64,000 nt of DNA from Labrys sp. KNU-23. Its GTDB lineage: Bacteria > Pseudomonadota > Alphaproteobacteria > Rhizobiales > Labraceae. The position numbers and the translations under genes are program-made. The DNA lies in the NCBI RefSeq assembly GCF_008330945.1, contig NZ_CP043489.1:4785501-4849500 (forward strand), written 5' to 3'. Positions within the stretch are counted from its first letter, which is position 1. Each line of letters begins with the position of its first letter. Under the pieces are notes generated by a model that was not told where the DNA came from, made no database searches, and was given only the letters and a program-made list of their open reading frames with translations. Of this stretch, positions 8,426 to 16,662 are shown one piece after another.

Positions 8426-10441
8426 ATGTTTTCCAAAGTTCTGATCGCCAATCGCGGAGAAATCGCCTGCCGTATCATCAAGACGGCGCGCCGGATGGGC
8501 ATTGCCACGGTTGCCGTCTATTCCGACGCCGATCGCGATGCCCTGCATGTCGAGATGGCGGATGAGGCGGTCCATATCGGTCCGCCGGCGGCGGCTCAAT
8601 CCTATCTCCAGATCGAGAAGATCATCGAGGCCTGCCGCAAGACAGGCGCCGATGCCGTGCATCCCGGTTACGGCTTTCTGTCGGAGCGGGAAGCTTTCGC
8701 TACCGCTCTCAAGGAGGCCGGCATCATTTTTGTCGGTCCCAATCCGCACGCCATCGCGGCGATGGGTGACAAGATCGAATCCAAGAAGGCCGCGGCGGCT
8801 GCGGGCGTTTCCACCGTGCCCGGCCATCTCGGCATCATCGAGGATGGCACCGCCGCCATCCGCATCGCCTCGGAGATCGGCTATCCGGTGATGATCAAGG
8901 CCTCCGCCGGCGGCGGCGGCAAGGGCATGCGCATTGCTCATTCGGCCGCGGAGGTGGAGGAGGGCTTCCGCCTGGCGCGTTCCGAGGCGAAGGCGAGCTT
9001 CGGCGACGACCGTGTCTTCATCGAGAAGTTCATCGTCGAGCCGCGCCACATCGAGATCCAGGTGCTCGGCGACAAGCATGGCAACGTCATCCATCTGGGC
9101 GAGCGCGAATGCTCGATCCAGCGCCGCAACCAGAAAGTGATCGAAGAAGCGCCATCGCCTCTGCTGGATGCGGAGACACGGGCCCTGATGGGCGCCCAGG
9201 CCGTCGCGCTCGCCAAGGCGGTCAATTATGATTCTGCCGGCACCGTCGAGTTCGTGGCCGGGCAGGACAAGAGCTTCTATTTCCTGGAGATGAACACCCG
9301 CCTGCAGGTCGAGCATCCCGTAACCGAACTGGTGACGGGCATCGATCTGGTCGAGCAGATGTTTCGGGTTGCCGCCGGCGAGAAGCTGGCGCTGAAGCAG
9401 TCCGATATCAAGCTGTCGGGCTGGGCGGTGGAATCGCGCGTCTATGCCGAGGATCCGCTGCGCAACTTCCTGCCCTCGATCGGTCGCCTGACCCAGTATC
9501 GCCCGCCGGCCGAGCGGCGCGAGAAGGGCGTGACGGTTCGCAACGATACCGGCGTGTTCGAGGGGGGCGAGATCTCGCTCCACTACGACCCGATGATCGC
9601 CAAGCTCTGCACCCATGCCTCGACGCGGGCCGGTGCCATCGCCGCCATGTCGGATGCGCTCGACGCTTTTGCCATCGAAGGCATTCGTCACAATATTCCC
9701 TTCCTTGCGGCGCTCATGCAGCATGAGCGCTGGAAGGAGGGACGGCTGTCGACCGCCTTCATTACCGAGGAATTCCCCGGCGGCTTTTCGGTCAGCCCGC
9801 CCCAGGGGGCGGTTGCCGACAGGCTGGCGGCGGTTGCGACGGCGATCGACCACATCCAGAACCAGCGCAAGCGCAGCATCAGCGGGCAGATGGTCGGCAG
9901 GCCGGTGGTATTCGAGCGCCGTCGCGTGGCGATGCTCGGCGATAGCTCTTTCGCCGTCGAGGTCGACGAGGCGCGCGGGGAGATGCAGGTGACCTTCCTC
10001 TCGCCAGAGGGAGCACCGGAACGTCTGGTGACGCTGACCTCCGATTGGAAGCCCGGACAGCCGGTATGGTCGGGCCGTATCCATGGCGAGCCGGTGTCCA
10101 TGCTGGTGCATGCCATTGCCAACGGCGTGGTACTGGCCCATCGCGGCACCGCCGCCGACATCCGCATCTACACCCAGCGAGAAGCCGAGCTCGCCCGCCT
10201 GATGCCGGTCAAGAGCAGCACGGCACTCACGACCGCCTTGCTGTGTCCGATGCCGGGGCTGGTCCGGGCCATCGAGGTCGTCGAGGGGCAGGAGGTCAAG
10301 GCCGGGGAAGCGCTCTGCGTCGTCGAGGCCATGAAGATGGAAAACGTTCTGCGCGCCGAGCGCGACGCCACCGTCAAGAAGATCCGCGTCAAGCCAGGCG
10401 ACACGCTGGCGGTCGATGCGGTGATCATGGATTTTGCCTAG
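8426..10441 (+). CDS. pccA: Propionyl-CoA carboxylase alpha subunit (biotin carboxylase and biotin carrier)
   Basis: A 671-residue two-domain subunit. Residues 1-450 are the biotin carboxylase (FSKVLIANRGEIACRIIKTA, the ATP-grasp glycine loop KASAGGGGKGMR, and FLEMNTRLQVEHPVTE). The C-terminus is the biotinyl carrier domain with VVEAMKMENV, whose lysine is near residue 637. It carboxylates biotin with ATP and bicarbonate and passes the carboxyl group to PccB. Start at the ATG 8426 (MFSKVLIA), as in the family, rather than the GTG four codons upstream. A mosaic repeat begins within its stop codon. Confidence 0.94.
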   Translation: MFSKVLIANRGEIACRIIKTARRMGIATVAVYSDADRDALHVEMADEAVHIGPPAAAQSYLQIEKIIEACRKTGADAVHPGYGFLSEREAFATALKEAGIIFVGPNPHAIAAMGDKIESKKAAAAAGVSTVPGHLGIIEDGTAAIRIASEIGYPVMIKASAGGGGKGMRIAHSAAEVEEGFRLARSEAKASFGDDRVFIEKFIVEPRHIEIQVLGDKHGNVIHLGERECSIQRRNQKVIEEAPSPLLDAETRALMGAQAVALAKAVNYDSAGTVEFVAGQDKSFYFLEMNTRLQVEHPVTELVTGIDLVEQMFRVAAGEKLALKQSDIKLSGWAVESRVYAEDPLRNFLPSIGRLTQYRPPAERREKGVTVRNDTGVFEGGEISLHYDPMIAKLCTHASTRAGAIAAMSDALDAFAIEGIRHNIPFLAALMQHERWKEGRLSTAFITEEFPGGFSVSPPQGAVADRLAAVATAIDHIQNQRKRSISGQMVGRPVVFERRRVAMLGDSSFAVEVDEARGEMQVTFLSPEGAPERLVTLTSDWKPGQPVWSGRIHGEPVSMLVHAIANGVVLAHRGTAADIRIYTQREAELARLMPVKSSTALTTALLCPMPGLVRAIEVVEGQEVKAGEALCVVEAMKMENVLRAERDATVKKIRVKPGDTLAVDAVIMDFA

Positions 10442-10545
10442 AGCGTTTTCAAGAAAAGTTGGCAGGCTTTTCGATTGGGAAAACACGTTAGAACAAAGAG
10501 TTAGAGAGAAAGTTCGTTTCAAGGAAATCGTACTTTCTCCAACAT
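10439..10545. repeat. Mosaic palindromic intergenic repeat directly after pccA
   Basis: The sequence from the pccA stop (TAGAGCGTTTTCAAGAAAAG) to about 10545 is AT-rich and contains GGGAAAACACG and AACAAAGAGTTAGAG blocks. It resembles the mosaic intergenic elements (RIME/ABC-like) dispersed in rhizobial genomes. It shares only its ends with the copies at 13978, 18222 and 47461, so it may be a second subtype. Confidence 0.5.
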
Positions 10546-10575
10546 TCCGGCATTTGCGGTCGAGGGGGAGTGGGT

Positions 10576-11250
10576 TTGAGCGTCTGGGACCAGTTCTTCA
10601 GCTGGGGTGCGCTTCCCGGCCATATCGCCTATGCCATCATCGCCATCTCCTATCTCCTGACCAATATCTTCTGGCTGCGGCTGGCGGCCGTGGTCGGCAT
10701 TGCCCTGGAGGTTGTCTATTTCCTGTTCAGCGGCTCGGCTGTCTGGCCGTCGATCGCCTGGGACAGCGCCTTCATCCTGATCAATCTGGTGCAGCTCGGC
10801 ATTCTCCTGCGCGACCGCCTCAGCCTGAAGCTCTCGGCCGACGAACAGGCTTTCATCAAGCCGATCGTCGGCGATCTGGACAAGGCGCAGATCGCCCAGC
10901 TCCTGCGTACGGCCGAATGGCGCACCCTGGAGCCGGGATCGGTGGTCACCACCGAGGCCGATCCTGTGCACGAGCTTACTTTCATCTGTGAAGGCCAGAC
11001 CGAGGTACGGGTGCGCGACCAGCTCGTTGCCCATGTCGGCGCCGGGGCTTTCGTCGGGGACGTGTCCTTTGCCACGGGCGTACCGGCGACCGCCACCGTG
11101 GTCACGGAGAATGCCGTGCGCGTGCTGGCTTTCGACCAGGACAAACTCAAGGCGCTGTGCAAGCGCGACGAGCAGATCGCCCATGCGCTCTATCGGCGAA
11201 TTGGCGGTGGCCTGGCCGACAAGATGCGGGTGGCGACCCGGCGGCTCTAA
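10576..11250 (+). CDS. Popeye-like membrane protein with cyclic-nucleotide-binding fold
   Basis: A 224-residue protein. Three hydrophobic helices (residues about 16-34, 35-52, 63-79, the last followed by LINLVQLGILLRDR) precede a cyclic-nucleotide-binding-like domain (about 95-210). This three-helix plus cNMP-fold order, and the WDSAFILINLVQL segment, resemble animal Popeye-domain (POPDC) proteins. In the phosphate-binding cassette the canonical Glu and Arg are replaced: GDVSFATGVPATATV has Asp162 and Ala171, and Popeye proteins also lack the canonical cassette. The TTG at 10576 is preferred because GAGGGGG lies 8 bases before it. It may sense cAMP or another ligand at the inner membrane. Confidence 0.7.
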   Translation: MSVWDQFFSWGALPGHIAYAIIAISYLLTNIFWLRLAAVVGIALEVVYFLFSGSAVWPSIAWDSAFILINLVQLGILLRDRLSLKLSADEQAFIKPIVGDLDKAQIAQLLRTAEWRTLEPGSVVTTEADPVHELTFICEGQTEVRVRDQLVAHVGAGAFVGDVSFATGVPATATVVTENAVRVLAFDQDKLKALCKRDEQIAHALYRRIGGGLADKMRVATRRL

Positions 11251-11304
11251 GGCATTTTGCGATTTGGCCGAATCAAGACTTCGAAACGCGACGTTAACCC
11301 CCGG

Positions 11305-11781
11305 ATGTTACAAGCATATCCAGCTTGGGTTCAGTGCGTTGTCAGGATAATGCTGTCAGTCGTCATTCTGCGTTTGCTGCTATCGCCTTCTGGGGTGATC
11401 GATCGCGTTGCCTTCACCGCCGGTGTCGTGCTCCTGGCCGCGCTCGCGGTCGGCGGTCATCATGCCATGCAGGGCTGGAGCGGCCCCTATGGCCTGGGCT
11501 CCTTCGCCTTTGCCGCGGCCATCGCCTGGTCCGCCATTTGTCTTTCACGCAAGCGCCTGCATGATTTCGGTTGGTCCGGTCTGGTGATCCCGGCCTTTCT
11601 GGGCCTCTACCTGCTGGCTGTCGCGATTGCGATCTTCGTTCTCGACCGGGGAGCCCTGGCGTCCTGGCAGCAGGCTTTGGCGACATTCGGCTTGTTCAGC
11701 GGCCCGATGGTGGGTTGGCTGATCGCGCTGGCGATCATTCCAGGCAATGGGCTCGGCTCCAGCGCGAGAATGAGCTGGTAG
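11305..11781 (+). CDS. DUF805-family inner-membrane protein
   Basis: About 158 residues with four hydrophobic helices and the DUF805 signature SRKRLHDFGWSG in the loop after the second or third helix. The C-terminus AIIPGNGLGSSARM also fits the family (usually PGTxGxN). DUF805 proteins are small membrane proteins of unknown function. The start is uncertain: ATG 11305 is used, and ATG 11350 (MLSVVILRLLL) is a good alternative. The bases before it (11250-11300) look like part of the mosaic repeat, so upstream coding potential there should be ignored. Confidence 0.65.
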   Translation: MLQAYPAWVQCVVRIMLSVVILRLLLSPSGVIDRVAFTAGVVLLAALAVGGHHAMQGWSGPYGLGSFAFAAAIAWSAICLSRKRLHDFGWSGLVIPAFLGLYLLAVAIAIFVLDRGALASWQQALATFGLFSGPMVGWLIALAIIPGNGLGSSARMSW

Positions 11782-11794
11782 GCGGAAAGTTCGC

Positions 11795-12538
11795 TCAGGC
11801 CAATGCCTTGGCGACATTTCCCGATTCGGTTTCTTCTCTCGACAGGCGCGTCTGCCCGAAGATCGGTTCGAAGGCCTGACGCAAGGCGAGGTCGACATCC
11901 GCCAGCGTCACCGGCAGCCCGAGATCAACCAGGCTGGTCACCCCGTGGTCGCGGACGCCGCAGGGCACGATCCCGGAGAAGTGGTCAAGCTCGGGTTCCA
12001 CATTGATGGCGATGCCGTGGAAGGAAACCCAGCGCTTGAGGCGGATGCCGATGGCGGCGATCTTGTCCTCGGCACCTTCGCCGCGCTCGGGACGCCGTAC
12101 CCAGACGCCGACCCTGTCTTCGCGCCGCTCGCCCCGCACGTGAAAGGCCCAGAGGGTCTCGATCAGCCAGGCCTCCAGCGCCGTCACCAGCCGCCTGACG
12201 TCCTGCCGACGTCGCTTGAGATCGAGCATGACATAAGCCACGCGCTGGCCCGGGCCGTGATAGGTATATTGTCCGCCGCGTCCGGTCTGGTGAACAGCGA
12301 ACCGGTCGGGCGCAACGAGGTCCTCGCTCCTGGCCGACGTACCCGCGGTATAAAGGGGCGGATGTTCGAGCAGCCAGACACATTCGCCGGCCACCCCGTC
12401 CGCGATTGCGGCGGCTCTGGCCTCCATCGCGGCGATGGTCTCCTCGTAGGGACTGAGGCCCGCAATCACCTGCCACTCCACTGGCGGAGAATCGCTGGTG
12501 AGCAGGAAATGATGATCGAGGGCATTGCGGCTGGTCAC
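11795..12538 (-). CDS. lipB: Octanoyl-[acyl-carrier-protein]:protein octanoyltransferase
   Basis: A 247-residue LipB. It moves octanoyl groups from ACP to lipoyl domains of 2-oxoacid dehydrogenases and the glycine-cleavage H protein, the first step of lipoate synthesis. Family motifs are present: LLEHPPLYTAGTSA, RGGQYTYHGPGQ, the catalytic lysine region EDKIAAIGIRL, and the acyl-thioester cysteine in SGIVPCGVRDHGVTSL. A GTG start at 12538 gives the normal length; the open frame continues upstream without homology. It is convergent with the DUF805 gene (13-base gap). Confidence 0.92.
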   Translation of the reverse strand: MTSRNALDHHFLLTSDSPPVEWQVIAGLSPYEETIAAMEARAAAIADGVAGECVWLLEHPPLYTAGTSARSEDLVAPDRFAVHQTGRGGQYTYHGPGQRVAYVMLDLKRRRQDVRRLVTALEAWLIETLWAFHVRGERREDRVGVWVRRPERGEGAEDKIAAIGIRLKRWVSFHGIAINVEPELDHFSGIVPCGVRDHGVTSLVDLGLPVTLADVDLALRQAFEPIFGQTRLSREETESGNVAKALA

Positions 12539-12720
12539 TGGATCGGTTCCAATCGGGGAGACGAGCCCTTCATATCGGCGGATTTCGGGGCTTCGACAAG
12601 GGCTTGCATGCGAAGTGCAGGAAAAGCGTGAATTGCCCTTGCTGCCCTGTGATCGATCTGTTAGACGATGCCCCGCTTCACACGGCAGCGCGTTCTGCGA
12701 GCCGGCCTTGTGCAGCAACC

Positions 12721-12805
12721 GCGGTCATGGCGGAATTGGTAGACGCGCTACCTTGAGGTGGTAGTTGGGAGACCAGTGGAGGTTCGAGTCCTCTTGACCG
12801 CACCA
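12721..12805 (+). tRNA. tRNA-Leu (anticodon GAG)
   Basis: Acceptor arms GCGGTCA and TGACCGC pair, followed by the encoded ACCA end. The anticodon stem CTACC/GGTAG (12748-12752, 12760-12764) encloses the loop TTGAGGT with anticodon GAG at 12755-12757. A long variable arm (GTTGGGAGACCAG region) and the T-loop GGTTCGAGTCC are typical of class II tRNA-Leu. It decodes CUC and CUU. Confidence 0.96.
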
Positions 12806-12822
12806 AATTAGAGCAAGGCTCC

Positions 12823-12855
12823 AAAAAGGCGATCCAGCGATGGATCGCCTTTTTT
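12823..12855. terminator. Bidirectional Rho-independent terminator
   Basis: Arms AAAAAGGCGATCCA (12823-12836) and TGGATCGCCTTTTT (12841-12854) with a GCGA loop. Thymine runs follow the stem on both strands, so it can end both the tRNA transcript and the convergent deacetylase transcript. Confidence 0.93.
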
Positions 12856-12868
12856 GTTTGGCTGGACC

Positions 12869-13840
12869 CTATTGCGGTGCGGCGCGCCGGGCCTTGCCAA
12901 CGGGCTTGCCCTGGCTGGCGAGGATGCGCTCGGTCTGGGAGAACCAACCGGCGGGAGCGGCCTTGGTTTCGAGTTCACCAGGGCCGGGCACGATATGCAC
13001 GATTCGAAAGCCGCGCCTTTTGAGCTCCTGGAGAAATTGAGGCAGCATGGCCACGGTGCGCGGTTGGATGTCGTGGAGAAGCACGATGCCGCCCTTGTTC
13101 CTCTCGAGCCGGCCGAGCACCAGCTTGAGCTCCTCCTGTGGTGTTTCAGGCTCCCAGTCGCTTGCCCACAAATCGGCGCCGAACGCCACCACGTCGAGAG
13201 AGGCGAGCCATTGGTTGAGGGCTGGGGAATCGGCAAAGCCTGGAAAGCGGAAGAAGGGCTGGTGCGGGCGTTCTCTCGCCGCGCCCCAGACGGCCTTGTC
13301 GACGGCCCTGAAGCCGTTCTCGATATCCGCGCGGGCCCGTTCGAACGGTAGGCGTCGCAGGATCGGGTGGGTCATCGAATGATAGCCGACAGTGTGTCCC
13401 TCCCTCGCGACCCGGGCGGCCAAAGCGGGGGCGGCGGCGGCGTTGCGGCCGATCATGAAGAAGGTGGCCTTGACGCACTGACTCGAAAGCGTGTCCAGGA
13501 TCTTCTCCGTGCGTCCGGGCATGGGGCCGTCGTCGAAGGTCAGCACCACCTCTCCCGGTGCCAGCTGCAGGGTCTGAGGGTAGGTCTTGAGCCCCACCGC
13601 ACCGCCGCCGACGGTGCCGACAGGCAGTGTGCGTGACACGCCCAGCGCCTCTGGAGGGCACCCCGCCAGGCTGGGTGCCGGCAAGGTGCAGACGAGGGTG
13701 GCAGCCAGGCAGAGTTTCCCGGCGAGGCTGGTCCGCCCGTCTCGCCGGGAAACTCTGCAAATGTTTGATATCTTGCAGATATCTCCTGATCGCGCCACGA
13801 GCATGTTCAGGAGATATCGGCCTAGGGCCAGGGCTTTCAT
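12869..13840 (-). CDS. Secreted polysaccharide deacetylase (NodB homology domain)
   Basis: A 323-residue carbohydrate esterase family 4 protein. NodB motifs are clear: motif 1 LTFDDGPMPGRTEKIL with two Asp residues, motif 2 GYHSMTHP with the metal-binding His pair, motif 3 PFFRFPGF, and a late GGIVLLHDI with the catalytic His. A hydrophobic export segment (LCLAATLVCTLPAPSLAG) sits near residues 43-60, unusually far from the chosen ATG. The N-terminal codons 8-44 coincide with two strong hairpins (13709-13818), so either the palindromes inserted in frame or translation starts later. Likely substrates are N-acetylated cell-wall or capsule sugars. The N-terminus is the weak point. Confidence 0.85.
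   Translation of the reverse strand: MKALALGRYLLNMLVARSGDICKISNICRVSRRDGRTSLAGKLCLAATLVCTLPAPSLAGCPPEALGVSRTLPVGTVGGGAVGLKTYPQTLQLAPGEVVLTFDDGPMPGRTEKILDTLSSQCVKATFFMIGRNAAAAPALAARVAREGHTVGYHSMTHPILRRLPFERARADIENGFRAVDKAVWGAARERPHQPFFRFPGFADSPALNQWLASLDVVAFGADLWASDWEPETPQEELKLVLGRLERNKGGIVLLHDIQPRTVAMLPQFLQELKRRGFRIVHIVPGPGELETKAAPAGWFSQTERILASQGKPVGKARRAAPQ
13709..13818. repeat. Double-hairpin palindromic element inside the deacetylase 5' end
   Basis: Hairpin A has 18-bp perfect arms (13709-13726 and 13741-13758, starting GCAGAGTTTCCC) with a 14-base loop. A spacer beginning AAATGTTTGATATCTT follows. Hairpin B has 12-bp arms GATATCTCCTGA (13778-13789) and TCAGGAGATATC (13807-13818). The order hairpin, TGCAA...TTGCAG spacer, hairpin starting ATATCTC matches the element before alaS (56577-56690), although the arms of hairpin A are unrelated. 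Confidence 0.8.
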
Positions 13841-13977
13841 GGAGGGTACGACCGAAAACAGGGGATGATTCGCCTGATAGGCGCCTTTGCGAGGCGAGTC
13901 TCCAAAGATTTTTGTCGACAGTGAGAAGCGGTTAAGCTTCTCTCTCTACCCTGTGTTTCCAGTCGTTGAAGTGACGA

Positions 13978-14078
13978 CGCGTTTTGCGATTCAACGGACT
14001 CGCCTTGAATCGCAAAGACGTGTCGAAACGATGAGTTGGAGCAAATGAGCGTCCAGTCCTGGATGTGTTTTGCTCGAG
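13978..14078. repeat. Mosaic palindromic repeat before the lysozyme gene
   Basis: Arms TTTTGCGATTCAA and TTGAATCGCAAAG enclose CGGACTCGCC, followed by GACGTGTCGAAAC and ending GTGTTTTGCTCGAG. The same module order occurs at 47461-47560 and in part at 18222-18395. It fills most of the 265-base gap between the divergent deacetylase and lysozyme genes, so the lysozyme promoter must lie in or right after it. Confidence 0.7.
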
Positions 14079-14105
14079 ACGTACCAGACGTAACGGCCGT
14101 TCATA

Positions 14106-14873
14106 ATGGGTATCACAATGCGATCGCTGTCGCGCTTCATGCAGCACGGATTCCTTGCAGCGGGTGTGCTGGTGCTCAGTGCCTGCTCGACCGTTCAGCA
14201 GGCCTACCCTGAGGCGAATAAATTTCCGATACACGGCATCGACGTCTCAAAATATCAGGGCGTCATCGACTGGAGTGCGGCTGCCCGAGGAGGCGTACGC
14301 TTCGCCTATCTGAAGGCGACGGAAGGTGGAGACCGCATCGACGACAAGTTCAAGGCCAATTGGGAAGGAGCCCGCGCCGCAGGCATACCGACCGGCGCCT
14401 ACCATTTCTATTATTTCTGCCGGCCGGTGGAGGACCAGGTCGCCTGGTTCAAGACCCATGTGCCGCCCGCCAGCGACGCCTTGCCGCCGGTTCTGGACAT
14501 GGAGTGGAACCACCTCTCGCCGACCTGCAAGCTGCGCCCGCCTGCCCAGAAGATTCATGCCGACATGGCGGTGTTCCTGCGCGAGATGGAGCGCTTCTAC
14601 GGCAAGAAGCCGATCATTTACACCACTGTGGATTTCCATCGAGAAATCCTGACCGGCGAACTGGAGAGCTATCCCTTCTGGGTGCGCTCGGTGAAGGGCC
14701 ATCCGTCCGTGCGCTATGGCAAGCGTTCCTGGGCCTTCTGGCAATATACCGCCACCGGCTCGGTGCCCGGAGTCCAGGGCCAAGTGGACCGCAACGCCTT
14801 CGCCGGATCCGAGCAGCAATGGCAGGACTTCCTGGCGCAGAACGTCGCCACCGGCAGCATCGCTGCCAATTGA
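14106..14873 (+). CDS. GH25-family muramidase lipoprotein
   Basis: A 255-residue glycoside hydrolase family 25 protein. After a hydrophobic signal there is a lipobox, VLVLSACS, so it is likely anchored to a membrane as a lipoprotein. The catalytic fold shows IHGIDVSKYQGVIDW at the start, FAYLKATEGG, and the acidic pair in PPVLDMEWNH. The C-terminus (FWQYTATGSVPGVQGQVDRN) is also typical. GH25 enzymes cut the MurNAc-GlcNAc bond of peptidoglycan, so a role in cell-wall turnover is likely. The ATG at 14106 is used; ATG 14118 is possible. Confidence 0.9.
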   Translation: MGITMRSLSRFMQHGFLAAGVLVLSACSTVQQAYPEANKFPIHGIDVSKYQGVIDWSAAARGGVRFAYLKATEGGDRIDDKFKANWEGARAAGIPTGAYHFYYFCRPVEDQVAWFKTHVPPASDALPPVLDMEWNHLSPTCKLRPPAQKIHADMAVFLREMERFYGKKPIIYTTVDFHREILTGELESYPFWVRSVKGHPSVRYGKRSWAFWQYTATGSVPGVQGQVDRNAFAGSEQQWQDFLAQNVATGSIAAN

Positions 14874-14920
14874 CGCTGTTCGTATGTTGACAGAGGGCCT
14901 TCCAGGCCCCTCTGCAATGT

Positions 14921-15184
14921 CTAATCGATCCGTACCGGCCCCAGTCGATAAACACCCTTGAAGTCGTCAGGATCGGCTGGAACACCCTTGCGATAGATCA
15001 TCAGCCGACCTTCCTTGGCCAGACGCACGACGATGCGCCGTAGTGGCTGCATCAGCGGCCCCCATTGATCCGCAGCCTTGCCCCCAACCTCCTGAGCGAT
15101 GTCAGTGGGGGCGAGGGTCTTGCCTGCCGGCAAAGTTGCGATCAGGCGTAGCGCCGTCTGTTCGAGAGCGTGCTTGTCTACCAT
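14921..15184 (-). CDS. DUF3253 domain protein
   Basis: A small 87-residue protein with a winged-helix-like pattern: TLAPTDIAQEVGG, WGPLMQPLRRIVVRLAKEGR and LMIYRKGVPADPDDFKGVYR. This matches DUF3253, a family of small, probably nucleic-acid-binding proteins of unknown role. The start is placed at ATG 15184 (MVDKHALEQ), because the longer frame to 15253 adds only a basic, unconserved stretch. Confidence 0.75.
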   Translation of the reverse strand: MVDKHALEQTALRLIATLPAGKTLAPTDIAQEVGGKAADQWGPLMQPLRRIVVRLAKEGRLMIYRKGVPADPDDFKGVYRLGPVRID

Positions 15185-15363
15185 TGAACTCGCGGTCCGG
15201 ATGCGGAAGCGGCGCTTCCCTACTAAAGTTTGTTCAGCGGCGTCCGTCGCCATGAAACGGAAGCCATTCTATGAGCTTGAAATTCCAAGCCCAACCTGAA
15301 CAAGGCGGTTGCGGATTTGGGACTACCTGGAAAAAGGCTTGTCCTGCCGAGGCCAATGTTCGT

Positions 15364-15828
15364 TCAACAGCCGGCCGTACCGGGCGGGCAATTGCGGATT
15401 GGGCCAGCACCGGCTGGCGCACTGGGAGCTGGCGAAGGGCTCTCGACCCGAGGCGCGCTGGGAGCCGGAGTCGGGCCGTCGACCCGAGGGGCAGGTGCTG
15501 ACCAGCCAGGGCGTGACAAACCGGGAGAGCCGCCGACGTTCGAGGTGATCGGAGGTCGTCCGCCGGAGGGGGCGTTCCGCCAGCTGAAATCACCGCCTGG
15601 TGTTGGTCCGGGACCCGTGCCAGGGCCTGGTTCCCCAGGAATCGGGCGACCGGGGCGTGGGCGACCCGGGTAGCGATCGCGGCGGTCGCGACGATGCTCG
15701 CCATAATAGGCGCCGCCATAATAGCCCGGGTCGCTATAGGAGGGGCGATCGGCGTAGCCGCCCTCCGGCGTGACGCAACTCGCCAGGGGGAGGGTGAGCA
15801 GGCCGGTAAGCAAGAGCATTTTCTTCAT
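15364..15828 (-). CDS. Proline- and glycine-rich putative lipoprotein
   Basis: A 154-residue protein with the signal MKKMLLLTGLLTLPLASC, whose lipobox cysteine is near residue 18. The mature part is low-complexity: a Tyr/Gly/Arg stretch followed by Pro-Gly and Pro-Ala-Ser repeats, ending with a short Cys-containing tail (NCPPGTAGC). No enzyme domain is visible. It is probably an envelope-attached, disordered protein; function unknown. Confidence 0.65.
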   Translation of the reverse strand: MKKMLLLTGLLTLPLASCVTPEGGYADRPSYSDPGYYGGAYYGEHRRDRRDRYPGRPRPGRPIPGEPGPGTGPGPTPGGDFSWRNAPSGGRPPITSNVGGSPGLSRPGWSAPAPRVDGPTPAPSAPRVESPSPAPSAPAGAGPIRNCPPGTAGC

Positions 15829-16017
15829 GGGCGCGACTCTCAGATGCGTTGCAGTTCGTGGACCGGACAATGAAGGCGCTGTCGCTGGCTTGCAACCGGA
15901 TGTTTGACACCAGGGTCGTTAAACCCGGCGGTCATACGGCATGTTGACGGAGGCAAATCTCCGTTTGCGCACCTGCGCAGGAGGCGGCATGGTGCGGCCC
16001 GTGCTGGAGTACGCCCC

Positions 16018-16662
16018 TTGAAACTGATCATCGGCAACAAGAATTATTCTTCCTGGTCCATGCGTCCGTGGCTCGCGGCGAAGTCGGCCGGCTTGAGCTT
16101 CGAAGAGCAGATCATCTGGCTGCGTCATCCCGAAACATCGGCAATGATCAAGGCGACCTCGGCAGCCGGCAAGGTGCCCATTCTGATCCATGGCGACATC
16201 ATGGTGCACGAATCCATTGCCATCCTCGAATATCTGGCCGAGATCGCGCCGCAGCTGTGGCCTGGCGATCGCGAGAGCCGGGCTCATGCCCGCGCCATCA
16301 GCGCGGAGATCCATGCCGGCTTCCTCCCGCTGCGCCGCAACTGCCCGATGAACATCAAGCGCCGGCCGAAGGCGATCGTGCTCGACGACGAAACCCGTGC
16401 GAGCGTGGAAAGGGTGGTCGATCTCATCATCGATTGCCGCACGCGTTTCGGCGGTGGCGGCGATTTCCTGTTCGGCGCGAATTTCAACAATGCCGATGCC
16501 ATGTGGGCGCCGGTGGTGAACCGCCTGCACGCCTATGACATCAAGGTGCCGGCCGCGGTACGCAGCTACATGGATGCTGTGATGGCGACGCCGATGTGGC
16601 TTGAGTGGGAAGCTGCTGCACTGGAAGAAACCGAAACGATCATCGATATTGATTCAGTGTGA
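16018..16662 (+). CDS. Glutathione S-transferase family protein
   Basis: A 214-residue protein. The N-terminal thioredoxin fold starts LKLIIGNKNYSSWSMRPWLA, where a serine in the SSWSMRP loop is the likely thiolate-stabilising residue. KVPILIHGDIMVHESIAILE carries the conserved cis-Pro and the Glu-Ser glutathione-binding pair. The helical C-terminal domain includes FGANFNNADAMWAPV (N-capping Asp). A TTG start at 16018 is preferred, since GGAG lies 8 bases upstream and the family starts KLIIGNKNYSSWS. It overlaps the next gene by one base (TGATG). The substrate is unknown. Confidence 0.88.
   Translation: MKLIIGNKNYSSWSMRPWLAAKSAGLSFEEQIIWLRHPETSAMIKATSAAGKVPILIHGDIMVHESIAILEYLAEIAPQLWPGDRESRAHARAISAEIHAGFLPLRRNCPMNIKRRPKAIVLDDETRASVERVVDLIIDCRTRFGGGGDFLFGANFNNADAMWAPVVNRLHAYDIKVPAAVRSYMDAVMATPMWLEWEAAALEETETIIDIDSV

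Noticed and set aside
8345..10522. A 725-codon open frame antisense to pccA.
   Set aside because: It is a shadow of the GC-rich pccA gene; the composition (His/Arg/Asp-rich) is typical of antisense frames, and no domain is visible. The long frames antisense to cckA, metH and nrdA were rejected for the same reason.
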